From Alcaligenaceae bacterium (GTDB lineage: Bacteria; Pseudomonadota; Gammaproteobacteria; Burkholderiales; Burkholderiaceae_B): DNA of 64,000 nt. The notes under the pieces are model-generated. The model did no database searches. It worked only from the letters and a program-made list of their open reading frames with translations, and had not been told where the DNA came from. The stretch spans positions 1 to 64,000 of the forward strand of contig JAJUGV010000005.1 in the NCBI GenBank assembly GCA_029265795.1, written 5' to 3'. The translations under genes and the position numbers were made by a program. Shown piece after piece: positions 42,532-52,401 of this stretch (the first letter of the stretch is position 1; the number at the start of each line of letters is the position of its first letter).

Positions 42532-43422
42532 TCAGTAAAAACGTGCCTCTCCGTCAGGGCGGGTTTTGTAACGGCGGTGCACCCAGTAATACTGGGCGGG
42601 CTCTGGACGGACCCAATCTTCAATGAGACGGTTGATGCGCGCGGTAGCTTCTTCCAGGCTTTCCTCACCGGGGAAATCCTGCAGCGGGGGCATTACAGTG
42701 ACATGGTATCGACCCGTGTCGGCGTCCAAGCGGCTCATGATGGGCACCACGGCAGCGTCGAAATTGCGGGCTATCTGAGCAGTGGTCAGTAGCGTTGCAG
42801 CCGGCACATCGAAGAAGGGGACGAATGCCGCGCCGGCCAGCCCCCAGTCCATGTCGGGCAGGTAGTAAATCGGTACGCCGTTGCGCAGCTGGCGTATCAG
42901 GCCGCGCACACCGTCATGCCGGCTAATCAAATGCACGGTGTTGAAGCGGCCTCGGCCTTCGCGAACCAGTTGATCCACGGTGGGGTCACTCTGGCGGGTG
43001 TACATGGTGGCGGATTCTTTCAGGAACAGGGTGAGACGTGTCGCAGAAGCATCCAGGCCGACGAAATGAGGTGCGAGCATGATGATGCGGCGCTTAGAGG
43101 CCAATAGCGACTCAAGATGTTCCAACCCTTCTATGGGGACGGTGTCATAAATTTCGTCGGTAGCACCGAACCACAACAGACCGCGGTCTATCACCGACTG
43201 CGCAAGCAGATGAAAATGCTCGCGCAGCCACGTTTCACGTTGGACAGCTGTCGCATGAGGAAATGCGACCGACAGATTGGTGCGCACGATATGCGCACGT
43301 GAACGCATTACGCGCGGCGCGAGCCAGCCCAGGGTCCGGGCCCAGCGGCGGCGGGCGCGAAAGCTGCTGCGGCCGAAATACGAAAACAGCCCGCGCAGCA
43401 ATGAAATTTTTTTGAAACTCAT
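42532..43422 (-). CDS. lpxL: Lipid A late acyltransferase, LpxL/HtrB family, copy 1
   Basis: Adds a secondary acyl chain to Kdo-lipid A (or related precursor) at the inner membrane. The 296-residue protein has the HxxxxD catalytic motif as HFVGLD in MLAPHFVGLDASATRL, and GVPIYYLPDMDWG and VVPIMSRL family blocks. Its start overlaps the stop of the second copy by four bases. Tandem lpxL genes in this position are found in Bordetella. Chain length and position cannot be read from sequence. Confidence 0.93.
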   Translation of the reverse strand: MSFKKISLLRGLFSYFGRSSFRARRRWARTLGWLAPRVMRSRAHIVRTNLSVAFPHATAVQRETWLREHFHLLAQSVIDRGLLWFGATDEIYDTVPIEGLEHLESLLASKRRIIMLAPHFVGLDASATRLTLFLKESATMYTRQSDPTVDQLVREGRGRFNTVHLISRHDGVRGLIRQLRNGVPIYYLPDMDWGLAGAAFVPFFDVPAATLLTTAQIARNFDAAVVPIMSRLDADTGRYHVTVMPPLQDFPGEESLEEATARINRLIEDWVRPEPAQYYWVHRRYKTRPDGEARFY

Positions 43423-44294
43423 GGGGAAGTGGTGTCCGGTAGCGGGGGCGCGTCGGACGGAATCTTGTAGCGGTTATAACTCCACAAATACTGCTCGGGG
43501 AAACGCTGTATCAGTGTTTCCATGCTGGAGTTGATCAGGCATGCGAGTGCTTCCGGGTCAGAAGGCAGGGGCTCGGGCAAGCGCAGATAGTGCATGCGCC
43601 AGCCTTTACCTCGCGGCAGGCGCTCACCCGCCAGTAGAATCACAGCTACGCCTGTTTGGCGGGCCAGTTTGCCCGCCAATGTCATGGTAAGAGCAGGGCG
43701 ACCGAAAAAGGGCGCCCACACACCGTCACCACTTCCCGGTACCTGGTCGGGCAGCATACCCACCGACTCACCCCGTTTGAGTGCGCGTACGAACTGTCTC
43801 ACCCCTTGCATCGTGGCCGGCACGGCCTTGAGGCCCGGGATATTGCGGGCCTGTTCCATAGCGGGTTCCAAAGCTGCGTAGCGGGGAGGGCGGTACATGA
43901 CGGTGAGCGGGCCGTACCTCACCATACAGCGCGCTGTGATTTCAAAGCACCCCAGGTGCGGAGTGAGGTAAAGAACCCCGCGCCCTTCGGCGTGCGCTTC
44001 TTTGACTATATGGTCTTCGTCGTTGATGACGCGCTTCAGGCATTCTTCAGTCTGCAGCCAGACTTTAGGGGTTTCGAGGATCATCGCGCCGGCTTCTGCT
44101 GCTGCACGCCGCGCGAAGGCAGGGTCGGTGTATCCCGCCTGCAGCGAGTTGGCGCGCAAGCGATTGCGGTAGCGGCCCGGTACGGCGTAGACGCAGCGGC
44201 CCAGAAACCGCCCCAAGCCGTGTAGCACCGGAAGTGGCAGCTTTGCCAGCACCCGGACCAGCATCAACACCATATGTGCGAGACCTTGTTGCAT
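43419..44294 (-). CDS. lpxL: Lipid A late acyltransferase, LpxL/HtrB family, copy 2
   Basis: A 291-residue paralogue of the preceding gene with an N-terminal hydrophobic anchor. The HxxxxE motif (HLGCFE in YLTPHLGCFEITAR) has Glu where copy 1 has Asp. SVGMLPDQVPGSGDGVWAPFFG and AVILLAGERLPRG follow. It is first in the lpxL-lpxL-dapF-DUF484-xerC run and divergent from metK across a 212-base gap. Confidence 0.93.
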   Translation of the reverse strand: MQQGLAHMVLMLVRVLAKLPLPVLHGLGRFLGRCVYAVPGRYRNRLRANSLQAGYTDPAFARRAAAEAGAMILETPKVWLQTEECLKRVINDEDHIVKEAHAEGRGVLYLTPHLGCFEITARCMVRYGPLTVMYRPPRYAALEPAMEQARNIPGLKAVPATMQGVRQFVRALKRGESVGMLPDQVPGSGDGVWAPFFGRPALTMTLAGKLARQTGVAVILLAGERLPRGKGWRMHYLRLPEPLPSDPEALACLINSSMETLIQRFPEQYLWSYNRYKIPSDAPPLPDTTSP

Positions 44295-44326
44295 GTAATG
44301 AGTGGGAGAAATACGGTATTTTCGCT

Positions 44327-44332
44327 TAAAAT
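44327..44332 (+). promoter_or_regulatory. -10 element of metK promoter
   Basis: TAAAAT in the sequence CGCTTAAAATGCC, 174 bases before the metK start codon, the best -10 match in the divergent gap. Transcription from it would start near 44339 and produce a leader of about 168 nucleotides. Confidence 0.45.
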
Positions 44333-44337
44333 GCCGT

Positions 44338-44506
44338 CTATCGCTGAGTTAACCGACAACTTGCGGAGCGATGGCACCCGTTTAGGGTGCGAAACAAACC
44401 GCTAAAGCGTCGCGCCCAGAATACCTGCACGCCGGGTTGGAGGTGCAACGCAACCGACCAACCGGTGCCCGCATGATCGTGGCGCCACTCTGCAGGAATA
44501 AGCTCT
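44338..44506 (+). promoter_or_regulatory. Structured metK 5' leader, possible riboswitch
   Basis: The 169-base leader contains a perfect 6-bp hairpin (44374-44390, GCACCC and GGGTGC with loop GTTTA) and, further on, GGTTGG (44435-44440) able to pair with CCAACC (44458-44463). Long structured leaders before metK commonly sense SAM, but I do not recognise a known SAM riboswitch class here. A Shine-Dalgarno AGGA lies at 44494-44497. Confidence 0.4.
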
Positions 44507-45673
44507 GTGGCAAAGAACAGTGATTTTCTCTTTACTTCCGAATCGGTCTCAGAAGGCCATCCCGACAAGGTGGCCGACCAAATCTCCGACGCGGTCCTTG
44601 ACGCCATTTTCACCCAAGACCCCAATGCCCGTGTAGCGGCCGAAACGCTGTGCAATACAGGGCTGGTGGTAATGGCCGGCGAAATCACCACGACGGCCAA
44701 TGTTGATTACATCCAAGTTGCGCGCGATACGCTGAAGGGTATCGGCTACGACAACAGCGATTTCGGTATCGATTACAAAGGTTGTGCCGTACTGGTGGCT
44801 TACGATAAGCAATCGCCCGATATCGCTAGGGGGGTCGATCGTAGCCCAGAAGACCTGCTTAACCAAGGCGCAGGCGATCAAGGCTTAATGTTCGGCTATG
44901 CTTGTGACGAAACGCCCGACCTGATGCCGGCCCCCATCTGGTATGCGCACCGGCTGGTGCAGCGCCAGAGCGAGCTGCGTAAAGACGGCAGGCTGCCCTG
45001 GCTGAGGCCCGACGCCAAATCGCAGGTAACGTTCCGTTATGTCGACGGTCGCCCGGTCGAAGTCGACACCGTAGTATTTTCGACCCAGCACGCGCCCGAA
45101 ATTTCGCAGGACGATATCCGCGAAGCCGTTGTTGAGCACATCATTAAGCCGATTATTCCCGAAGGCCTGCGTACCGATAAAACACGCTTTCTGGTGAACC
45201 CCACCGGCGTATTCGTCATCGGCGGTCCGCAAGGTGATTGCGGCCTGACAGGGCGCAAGATCATTGTCGATACTTACGGCGGCGCCTGCCCCCATGGAGG
45301 GGGCGCGTTCTCGGGCAAGGATCCCTCAAAGGTCGACCGCTCCGCCGCCTACGCCGCCCGCTACGTTGCAAAAAACGTGGTGGCGGCCGGCCTGGCACGT
45401 CAGTGCCAGGTACAGCTGAGCTACGCCATTGGTGTGGCCGAACCTATCAACATCACCATTTATACGGAAGGCACCGGCGTGATTCCAGACGAGCAGATCG
45501 CCCGCCTGGTGCGCGAGAACTTCGACCTGCGTCCACGCGGCATCATCGAGATGCTCGACCTGTTGCGCCCGATTTATTCCAAGACTGCGGCCTATGGCCA
45601 TTTTGGCCGAGCTGAACCGGAATTTAGCTGGGAGGCCGTGGATAAAGTGCAGGTGCTGAAGCAGGCGGCCTAA
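44507..45673 (+). CDS. metK: S-adenosylmethionine synthetase
   Basis: Makes SAM from ATP and methionine. The 388-residue protein starts at GTG 44507 ([19 protein letters not shown]), with [17 protein letters not shown] near residue 17, the hexapeptide GAGDQG (about 118) and the P-loop-like [19 protein letters not shown] near 260. AGGA nine bases before the GTG supports the start. It begins the local methyl-cycle group metK, ahcY, metF. Confidence 0.97.
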   Translation: MAKNSDFLFTSESVSEGHPDKVADQISDAVLDAIFTQDPNARVAAETLCNTGLVVMAGEITTTANVDYIQVARDTLKGIGYDNSDFGIDYKGCAVLVAYDKQSPDIARGVDRSPEDLLNQGAGDQGLMFGYACDETPDLMPAPIWYAHRLVQRQSELRKDGRLPWLRPDAKSQVTFRYVDGRPVEVDTVVFSTQHAPEISQDDIREAVVEHIIKPIIPEGLRTDKTRFLVNPTGVFVIGGPQGDCGLTGRKIIVDTYGGACPHGGGAFSGKDPSKVDRSAAYAARYVAKNVVAAGLARQCQVQLSYAIGVAEPINITIYTEGTGVIPDEQIARLVRENFDLRPRGIIEMLDLLRPIYSKTAAYGHFGRAEPEFSWEAVDKVQVLKQAA

Positions 45674-45692
45674 TCTTTTAAAAACGTGCTCA

Positions 45693-45720
45693 TCACCCCG
45701 GTGCTCTCGCGCCGGGGTGA
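45693..45720 (+). terminator. Hairpin between metK and the ahcY promoter
   Basis: A perfect 9-bp inverted repeat (TCACCCCGG and CCGGGGTGA) with a ten-base loop, 20 bases after the metK stop. No T-run follows on the plus strand, so termination may be rho-assisted. The ahcY -10 element begins eight bases after it. Confidence 0.5.
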
Positions 45721-45736
45721 AACTAAGCTAAAATAG

Positions 45737-45812
45737 AAGACCCCCGAGGGGCGCTGCAACGGTGGCAACACCGCTAGGCTCGGGGTCTTCCAACAGTTTC
45801 AACGGCGCTCAT
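45737..45812 (+). promoter_or_regulatory. SAH riboswitch controlling ahcY
   Basis: The sequence contains the conserved core of the S-adenosylhomocysteine riboswitch: CCGAGGGGCGCTGCAACGG, then TAGGCTCGG closing helix P1 (AAGACCCC at 45737-45744 with GGGGTCTT at 45782-45789), and the 3' AACGGCGCTC. A -10 TAAAAT at 45729-45734 places the transcript start at about the first base. The known class turns on SAH hydrolase genes when SAH is high. Downstream CGCTCATC (45806-45813) can pair with GATGAGCG (45833-45840), a plausible expression platform. Confidence 0.88.
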
Positions 45813-45889
45813 CCTTACCCGTATCCGGGGAAGATGAGCGAACCACACACTTCTTCCCTCGGCACGGGTTCTATTGGGGCTTTCATACC

Positions 45890-47308
45890 ATGAACTCTGT
45901 TGCTGACACCGCTTTTTCCGATTACAAGATTGCCGATATCTCGCTGGCCGAATGGGGCCGTCGCGAAATCGCCATTGCCGAAACCGAAATGCCCGGCTTG
46001 ATGGCCGTGCGCGAGGAATACGCCGGCAGCCAGCCGCTTAAGGGCGCCCGCATTGCGGGAAGCCTGCACATGACTATCCAGACTGCCGTGCTCATCGAGA
46101 CACTCAAGGCGCTGGGGGCGGAAGTCCGCTGGGCATCGTGCAATATCTTCTCCACTCAAGATCACGCTGCTGCTGCAATTGCTGCAGGCGGGACGCCGGT
46201 CTTCGCCATCAAGGGCGAAACGCTGGAAGACTACTGGCAATACACTCACGAAATCTTTAACTGGCCCGGCGAAGAGCAGGCCAACATGATCCTGGACGAC
46301 GGTGGCGACGCCACACTGCTGCTGCATCTGGGCGCGCGTGCCGAGAAAGACTTGTCCGTGCTCGACAATCCGGGCAGCGAAGAAGAGCGCGTGCTGTTTG
46401 CGTCAATCCGCGATCGGCTCGCGGCCTCGCCCGATTGGTATTCCACCCGCCTGGCGCAGATTCGCGGGGTGACGGAAGAAACCACGACCGGGGTGAACCG
46501 CCTCTACCAGATGTCCAAGAAGGGCGAACTGGCTTTCCCGGCCATTAATGTGAACGATTCGGTCACTAAGTCTAAGTTCGACAACCTGTATGGCTGCCGC
46601 GAATCGCTGGTTGACGGTATCAAGCGTGCCACCGACGTCATGGTGGCCGGCAAAATCGCCGTGGTGATCGGCTTTGGTGATGTGGGCAAGGGTTGCGCCC
46701 AGGCATTGGCCGCACTGCGCGCCCAGGTTTGGGTCACTGAAATCGACCCCATTTGCGCCCTGCAAGCCGCCATGGAGGGCTACCGCGTCGTCACCATGGA
46801 AGAGGCGGCAGACAAGGCCGACATCTTCGTGACGGCCACGGGCAACTACCATGTGATTACGCGTGAGCACATGGAGCGCATGAAGGATCAGGCCATTGTC
46901 TGCAACATTGGTCACTTCGACAACGAAATCGACGTCGCCAGCCTGGAAGAGCTGCAGTGGGAGGAGATCAAGCCGCAGGTGGACCACGTGATTTTCCCGA
47001 ACGGTAAGCGCATCATTCTGCTGGCCAAGGGGCGTCTTGTGAACCTGGGTTGCGCGACCGGCCACCCCTCCTTTGTGATGTCGGCATCCTTCACCAACCA
47101 GACTATCGCGCAAATCGAGCTTTTCACTCGTGGCGAGCATTACAAACAAGGTCAGGTTTACGTGCTGCCGAAGCATCTCGATGAGAAGGTCGCAAGCCTG
47201 CATCTGAAGAAACTGGGTGCGCAGTTGACCCGTCTGAGCCCCGAGCAGGCAGACTACATCGGCGTGCCGCTCGACGGTCCTTACAAGCCCGATCACTACC
47301 GTTACTGA
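45890..47308 (+). CDS. ahcY: Adenosylhomocysteinase
   Basis: Splits S-adenosylhomocysteine into adenosine and homocysteine, relieving inhibition of methyltransferases. The 472 residues contain the substrate region [16 protein letters not shown], the catalytic [23 protein letters not shown] stretch, the NAD-binding [15 protein letters not shown], and C-terminal [10 protein letters not shown]. It has the usual proteobacterial insert (about 150-190). An SAH riboswitch precedes it and metF lies two genes downstream. Confidence 0.97.
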   Translation: MNSVADTAFSDYKIADISLAEWGRREIAIAETEMPGLMAVREEYAGSQPLKGARIAGSLHMTIQTAVLIETLKALGAEVRWASCNIFSTQDHAAAAIAAGGTPVFAIKGETLEDYWQYTHEIFNWPGEEQANMILDDGGDATLLLHLGARAEKDLSVLDNPGSEEERVLFASIRDRLAASPDWYSTRLAQIRGVTEETTTGVNRLYQMSKKGELAFPAINVNDSVTKSKFDNLYGCRESLVDGIKRATDVMVAGKIAVVIGFGDVGKGCAQALAALRAQVWVTEIDPICALQAAMEGYRVVTMEEAADKADIFVTATGNYHVITREHMERMKDQAIVCNIGHFDNEIDVASLEELQWEEIKPQVDHVIFPNGKRIILLAKGRLVNLGCATGHPSFVMSASFTNQTIAQIELFTRGEHYKQGQVYVLPKHLDEKVASLHLKKLGAQLTRLSPEQADYIGVPLDGPYKPDHYRY

Positions 47309-47316
47309 GGCCGCTC

Positions 47317-47655
47317 ATGACGCTATTACTCGTCTGGATACTCAATGCAGTCGCCCTGCTGATCGTGGCGTATCTGCTGCCCGGCATCAACGTCGCTTCG
47401 TTCGGCGCGGCTCTCATCGCCGCGCTGGTGCTGGGCTTGCTGAATACCCTCGTCAAGCCGGTGCTGGTGCTGCTAACGCTGCCCATCACAATTGTGAGTC
47501 TGGGCCTGTTCCTGCTGGTGCTGAATGCCCTGGTCTTCTGGTTTGCCGGCTCCATCCTAAAGGGTTTTCACGTAAACGGTTTCTGGTGGGCGCTGTTGGG
47601 CGCTCTGGTGTATAGCCTGATTTCAGGTCTGCTTTCGAGGTTATTGGTGCAATGA
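47317..47655 (+). CDS. Phage-holin-like (YvlD/DUF360) four-helix membrane protein
   Basis: A 112-residue protein consisting almost wholly of four hydrophobic helices (LLLVWILNAVALLIVAYLLPG; AALIAALVLGLLNTLVKPVL; PITIVSLGLFLLVLNALVFW; FWWALLGALVYSLISGLLSRL). LGLLNTLVKPVLVLLTLPITI is the family signature. It sits between ahcY (eight bases) and metF (ATGA overlap), so it belongs to the SAH-riboswitch operon. No link to methyl metabolism is known; no phage gene is nearby. Confidence 0.85.
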   Translation: MTLLLVWILNAVALLIVAYLLPGINVASFGAALIAALVLGLLNTLVKPVLVLLTLPITIVSLGLFLLVLNALVFWFAGSILKGFHVNGFWWALLGALVYSLISGLLSRLLVQ

Positions 47656-48491
47656 GTGGTGGAAAAACTATCAGTCTGGAGTTCTTTCCTCCACGCGAAG
47701 AGTCTGCACGTGAAAAGCTGGTAGTGGCGGCGCGCGAGCTCGTGGCTCGCAAGCCTGCCTATGTCAGTGTCACCTATGGTGCGGGCGGCTCCACACGCAG
47801 CGGCACTGCTGACACCGTGCGCCTGATGCAATCCCTGGGTGTTGATACCGCCCCGCATTTGTCGTGTATCGGCTCCAGCCGTAGCGAACTGCGCGAGATT
47901 CTCGACGAATATCGTGAGCAGGGCATCCGGCGCATCGTGGCACTGCGGGGCGATCTGCCCTCCGGCATGGGCCGATACCCCGGCGAGGTGCACTACGCCA
48001 ACGAACTGGTGAGCCTGATACGCGAACACAGCGGCGACTGGTTTCACATCGAAGTGGCCGCGTATCCGGAAGTTCACCCGCAGGCGGGCAGTGCTGCTGC
48101 CGATCTGCAGCATTTCATCGACAAGGTGAAGGCAGGCTCTAACGGCGCCATCACGCAGTACTTTTTTAATGCCGACGCCTACTTCGATTTTGTTGAGCGC
48201 GTTCGGGCGCAGGGCGTTGACGTTCCTATCGTGCCGGGCATCATGCCCATCACCAATTACAAGCAGCTGGCTCGTTTTTCCAACATGTGTGGGGCGGAGA
48301 TCCCGCGTTGGCTGGAGTCACGGCTTGTGGATTTCGGTGATGACCTCGCTTCTCTACGTGCGTTCGGCGCCGATTTTGTAACGGAAATGTCCCAGCGCCT
48401 GCTGGATCAGGGTGCGCCGGGCCTGCATTTCTATACATTGAACAACGCCGAAGCCACGCTGGCGGTGTGGGAAAGGCTGGACGTCGCCTGA
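47652..48491 (+). CDS. metF: 5,10-methylenetetrahydrofolate reductase
   Basis: Produces 5-methyl-tetrahydrofolate for methionine synthesis. The 279-residue FAD enzyme starts ISLEFFPPREESARE with the catalytic Glu, followed by SVTYGAGGSTRSGTADTV, ALRGDLP and IVPGIMPITNYKQLARFS. The start codon overlaps the upstream membrane gene stop, so it is co-expressed with ahcY under the SAH riboswitch. It converges on the folate cyclo-ligase gene with five bases between stops. Confidence 0.96.
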   Translation: MSGGKTISLEFFPPREESAREKLVVAARELVARKPAYVSVTYGAGGSTRSGTADTVRLMQSLGVDTAPHLSCIGSSRSELREILDEYREQGIRRIVALRGDLPSGMGRYPGEVHYANELVSLIREHSGDWFHIEVAAYPEVHPQAGSAAADLQHFIDKVKAGSNGAITQYFFNADAYFDFVERVRAQGVDVPIVPGIMPITNYKQLARFSNMCGAEIPRWLESRLVDFGDDLASLRAFGADFVTEMSQRLLDQGAPGLHFYTLNNAEATLAVWERLDVA

Positions 48492-48496
48492 TAGCG

Positions 48497-49126
48497 CTAA
48501 AGGGCGGGCGCGGGAACCGCCCAGCCCTTATCGGTCAATATGCCGTCGAGGCGTACATCATGTGGCTGCGAGATGTGGCCGATTTCGCTTAAGTCGCCGG
48601 TTGCCCATGCAATACCGATGGTTACAAAGGGGTGGCCCGCTTCCTTGAGCGCGGCCAGTGTGCGATCATAATATCCGCCACCGTAACCCACGCGGTCGCC
48701 GGCACGGGTGTAGCCGAGCGTGGGTACCAAAATGATGTCAGGAAGCGGTGCCGGCCCGCTCACTGGCTCTTGTATGCCGTAAGCGCCCTTACGCATTGGG
48801 CCATCCGGTTCCCATGTGTGGAATTCCAGCGGTGCATCAGGAGCGGTGACCACAGGCAAAGATACCTGGTAGCCGTCTTCTTCCACCCATTGGCGCAGCA
48901 GGGGCAGCAACTGCGGTTCTTCGGGCATAGACCAAAATGCCGCAATATTTTTGGGTGTCGGCCGGCCTTCTTCACGCAGACGGGTGACGTTCGTGGCAAG
49001 CCACGTGTACAGGCGACCACGGATCAGCAGCGCTCCCCGACTGCTGTCCGATGAGCTCTGTGCAGCCCGCAACTCTTTGAGTCGCGTACGCAGTTGGACT
49101 GCGTTATTCTCTTTATTCTCGTTCAT
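48497..49126 (-). CDS. 5-formyltetrahydrofolate cyclo-ligase
   Basis: Converts 5-formyl-THF to methenyl-THF (YgfA/FAU1 family). The 209 residues begin with a helical N-terminus (QLRTRLKELRAAQSS) and contain PEEPQLLPLL, the substrate loop DIILVPTLGYTRAGDRVGYGGGYYDRTL with the phosphate-binding GYGGGYYD, and the C-terminal DVRLDGILTDKG. The ATG at 49126 is preferred to the long open frame upstream, which is antisense to the transglycosylase gene. In E. coli the gene lies near 6S RNA; no 6S RNA was recognised here. Confidence 0.92.
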   Translation of the reverse strand: MNENKENNAVQLRTRLKELRAAQSSSDSSRGALLIRGRLYTWLATNVTRLREEGRPTPKNIAAFWSMPEEPQLLPLLRQWVEEDGYQVSLPVVTAPDAPLEFHTWEPDGPMRKGAYGIQEPVSGPAPLPDIILVPTLGYTRAGDRVGYGGGYYDRTLAALKEAGHPFVTIGIAWATGDLSEIGHISQPHDVRLDGILTDKGWAVPAPAL

Positions 49127-49153
49127 GGCGGTGTCTGGTAGGAAGGACGTAAG

Positions 49154-51286
49154 ATGATAGCCAATAGGCCAACGTATCGGCAAACTGCTGCAACGCAGCG
49201 AAAAAAAACCGTGCAACGCAGGCTCGGCCTGATTTTGGCGGTCGGTGTTCTTGCCGTGGCCGGCTGTTCTAGGTCGCAGTCGGGCGTGCAGCTGAGCGAA
49301 GTCATCGAAGATATCGACCTGCGGCAGACATTGGTGGCCGAATCCAGCGGCAAAGCCATGGCAGCGGCAAAACCGGGTGCGAAAAAAGTTGAGCCTGTAC
49401 GCCTCATTGTGCCCCCAGAAGCACGTGAGGCGGTAGTACAGGCACGCGAGGCCATGCGAGCCAAGCAGTGGGACCGTGTACAAGCGCTCATCCCTCAAGC
49501 TGACAAAGACCCGGTGCTGGGCTTCTATGTGCGCTACTGGTGGCTGCTGAATCGACTTCAAGATCCGGCGCTGCCAGTTCCCGAAAGCGAAATACAGGAA
49601 TTCTTTGCTCGCAATCAGGATGCCTACCTGGCAGACCGGCTCAAGCGCGAATGGATGATCGCCGCCGGTAAGGCGGGCGACTACCAACAGGTGCTGGGGT
49701 TGGCGCCGGTCGTGGTGGATAACGCCGAATCCCGTTGCACCGTGCTCATGGCAGAACACATGAGTGGGCGTAAGATACGGCCCGCCGACGCCGTCGACGC
49801 TTTTTCGCCCGGTCCGGCTTGCTGGACCATGCTCGACCAGTTCTATGAGCGCAAGGTTCTTGGGTGGTCAGACCTGCAAGGCATGCTGCGGGCGTCTCTC
49901 GAAACCAACCGGCATGGTAATTCTCGACGTTTGGCCGCCATTATGTTCGACGGCGCTCAAATGCGTGACTACACCGCCATCATGAAAGACCCGAGCAAAT
50001 GGCTTCAGGGGCGCCAGCCCCCACGTAGTCCGGCTGAACTTGAACTCACCGCCATTGCCCTTTCACGTCTTGCCTATGGGCCCAAGCGGCTTGAGAATGC
50101 CCGCTGGATCGAGAAAAACTGGGAAGGTACGCTGCCGCGGCCCTATATGGAATGGGTGTGGAGCCAGTTCGGTCTTGTGGCGGCGCTCAATGTTGAGCTC
50201 GACGCTGCCCGCTGGTATCGCAAGTCGGGCAACTTCCGCATGACCGACTACAACCACGCCTGGCAGGTGCGTGCGGAATTGCGCCAGCCGGTTATCGACT
50301 GGAATCAGGTCGCCAAGGCGGTGCGCCGGATGTCGGCAAGGCAAGCGGCGGAACCGGTCTGGGTTTACTGGTATGCACGTGCGTTAAGCGCGCTGGGCAA
50401 CCAGCAGGCGGCACAGGAACACTACCGGTCTATTGCTAATGATCTCAGCTTCTACGGCCTGCTGGCCAGCGAGGAGCTGGGGCAATTGCAACCCCTACCG
50501 TCCGCGCCGGCGCCGGTAACGGAAAGCGAACTAGCCGAGGCCCGCAACCATCCTGGGCTGCAACGCGCCGCAGCGCTGTTCGAGCTCGGTTGGCGGCCCG
50601 AAGCCGTGCCCGAGTGGAACTTCAGCCTGCGCGGCATGAGCGACCGTCAACTGCTGGCGGCTTCCGAGTTCGCACGCGAAAAGCACATCTACGATCGGGT
50701 GGTCAATACCTCCCTGCGTACCGAGCAGGAAATCGACCTTACGCAGCGCTTTATTGCACCGTTTTCCGGCGAGGTATCGCAGAAAGCTCGCGAGATCAAT
50801 CTGGATCCGGCCTGGGTCTATGGTGTCATCAGGCAGGAGTCCCGGTTCATCACGGATGCGCGGTCGCGCGTCGGGGCATCAGGGCTGATGCAGCTGATGC
50901 CGGCCACAGCGAAATGGGTTGCGAACAAGATCGGCATGAAGGATTTCCATCCTTCGCGGGTGAATGAGTTCGAAGTCAATACCATCTTGGGTACGAACTA
51001 TCTGCGCATGGTGCTCAATGACCTGAATGGCTCGGAAGTGCTGGCGACTGCCGGCTATAACGCGGGGCCGCGGCGCCCGGTGCAATGGCGTTCCAAGTTG
51101 GCTGCGCCTGTCGAAGGGGCCATCTTTGCTGAAACCATACCCTTCACTGAAACTCGCATCTATGTGAAGAACGTCATGTCTAACGCTATCTATTACGCGA
51201 CTCTTTTCACCGGTCAGCCGCAATCGCTGAAGGCCTGGCTAGGCACCGTTGAGCCGGCCGCTAATCGGCAGGTGGCTTTGCCTTGA
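49154..51286 (+). CDS. slt: Soluble-type lytic murein transglycosylase (Slt70-like), lipoprotein signal
   Basis: Cleaves peptidoglycan glycan strands to 1,6-anhydromuropeptides in the periplasm. The 710-residue precursor has a basic N-terminus and hydrophobic stretch ending in a lipobox-like LAVAGC (about residue 38), so it may be lipid-anchored. A long alpha-solenoid of about 430 residues leads to the C-terminal catalytic domain, where the Glu lies in GVIRQESRF and [17 protein letters not shown], and GYNAGPRR follow. It is divergent from the cyclo-ligase gene; cca starts in an overlap with its stop. Confidence 0.92.
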   Translation: MIANRPTYRQTAATQRKKTVQRRLGLILAVGVLAVAGCSRSQSGVQLSEVIEDIDLRQTLVAESSGKAMAAAKPGAKKVEPVRLIVPPEAREAVVQAREAMRAKQWDRVQALIPQADKDPVLGFYVRYWWLLNRLQDPALPVPESEIQEFFARNQDAYLADRLKREWMIAAGKAGDYQQVLGLAPVVVDNAESRCTVLMAEHMSGRKIRPADAVDAFSPGPACWTMLDQFYERKVLGWSDLQGMLRASLETNRHGNSRRLAAIMFDGAQMRDYTAIMKDPSKWLQGRQPPRSPAELELTAIALSRLAYGPKRLENARWIEKNWEGTLPRPYMEWVWSQFGLVAALNVELDAARWYRKSGNFRMTDYNHAWQVRAELRQPVIDWNQVAKAVRRMSARQAAEPVWVYWYARALSALGNQQAAQEHYRSIANDLSFYGLLASEELGQLQPLPSAPAPVTESELAEARNHPGLQRAAALFELGWRPEAVPEWNFSLRGMSDRQLLAASEFAREKHIYDRVVNTSLRTEQEIDLTQRFIAPFSGEVSQKAREINLDPAWVYGVIRQESRFITDARSRVGASGLMQLMPATAKWVANKIGMKDFHPSRVNEFEVNTILGTNYLRMVLNDLNGSEVLATAGYNAGPRRPVQWRSKLAAPVEGAIFAETIPFTETRIYVKNVMSNAIYYATLFTGQPQSLKAWLGTVEPAANRQVALP

Positions 51287-52401
51287 CCCGCATTGATCCG
51301 GTGCTCCAGGGCCTTCAAGTCTATGTTGTGGGCGGAGCAGTGCGCGACGAATTGTTGAACCTGCCTGCCGGTGACCGCGACTGGGTGGTGGTGGGCGCCA
51401 CCCCCGCCGATATGGAGGCCCGGGGCTTCATCCCGGTGGGTGACGACTTCCCGGTTTTCCTGCATCCCCGCAGCAAAGAGGAATACGCCCTGGCCCGCAC
51501 CGAACGGAAATCCGGTCGGGGTTACAAGGGGTTCACCTTCTACACGGGAACCGACGTTACGCTTGAAGACGACCTGCAGCGGCGTGATCTCACCATCAAC
51601 GCCATTGCCCGCCACGCCGATGGTACGCTGGTGGACCCTTGCGGCGGCTTACGCGATCTTGAGGCAAAAGTGTTGCGCCATGTCGGTGCCGCCTTCTCCG
51701 AAGATCCTGTGCGGCTGTTGCGCCTGGCTCGTTTCGCCGCGCGCTTCCCAGACTTCTCGGTGGCGCCCGAAACGTTGAAGCAGGCGGAACAACTGGTGGA
51801 GTCGGGCGAGGTCGACGCGCTCGTAGCAGAACGAATATGGCAGGAAGTGGCGAAGGGGCTCATGACCCGGCGCCCGGGACGCATGTTCGAGGTATTGACC
51901 GACACCGGGGCGCTGCCACGGGTAATGCCCGGGCTGGTGTATGTTGAAGAAATCGGCGATCAGCTTGCAAAGGCGGCCGAGCGCGGCTTACCGCTGGCCT
52001 CACGATACGCGGTGCTATGTCGGCTGACCGACGATTCCGATGCGCTGAGCCGCCGTATCCGAGCCCCTGTCGAATGTGCCTCGTATGCGCGGCTTCTGCG
52101 TGTTTTACTTGCCGGCCTATCGGCAGCAGATGCCGAATCCGTACTTGGCCTGTTGGAAGCCTGCGATGTGTTACGCAAGCCGGATCGCTTCCTCGACCTG
52201 TTGAAGGCTTGCGCCTGTGTGCGCGATGTCGACGAGGCGGCATGGGTGCAGCGGATGCAGGCCGTACGGGGGGTGGATGCGGGCGCGATTGCCAAATCCT
52301 GCCCTGACCGCAAACACATTCCAGCGGCGGTACGCGCCGCTCGGCTGGCGGCGCTACAGGCGGTTTGCTCTACAGAGCCCCTCTCCGGTCACCCTGAATG
52401 A
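51283..52401 (+). CDS. cca: CCA tRNA nucleotidyltransferase
   Basis: Adds or repairs the 3' CCA of tRNAs. The 372-residue class II protein has [16 protein letters not shown], the catalytic DRDWVVVGA, the basic motif [14 protein letters not shown] and [19 protein letters not shown]. The HD phosphohydrolase motif of the longer E. coli enzyme is not seen: the region reads [11 protein letters not shown] where VHDLGK is expected. A TTG start at 51283 overlaps the transglycosylase stop; a GTG at 51301 is an alternative. It overlaps the methyltransferase gene convergently by 32 bases. Confidence 0.92.
   Translation: MTRIDPVLQGLQVYVVGGAVRDELLNLPAGDRDWVVVGATPADMEARGFIPVGDDFPVFLHPRSKEEYALARTERKSGRGYKGFTFYTGTDVTLEDDLQRRDLTINAIARHADGTLVDPCGGLRDLEAKVLRHVGAAFSEDPVRLLRLARFAARFPDFSVAPETLKQAEQLVESGEVDALVAERIWQEVAKGLMTRRPGRMFEVLTDTGALPRVMPGLVYVEEIGDQLAKAAERGLPLASRYAVLCRLTDDSDALSRRIRAPVECASYARLLRVLLAGLSAADAESVLGLLEACDVLRKPDRFLDLLKACACVRDVDEAAWVQRMQAVRGVDAGAIAKSCPDRKHIPAAVRAARLAALQAVCSTEPLSGHPE

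Noticed and set aside
46403-47296. 297-residue minus-strand open frame inside ahcY
   Set aside because: Antisense shadow of a highly conserved enzyme gene.
47317-47655. Holin-like protein as sign of a prophage
   Set aside because: It is a chromosomal YvlD/DUF360-type protein locked into the ahcY-metF operon; no other phage gene is present.
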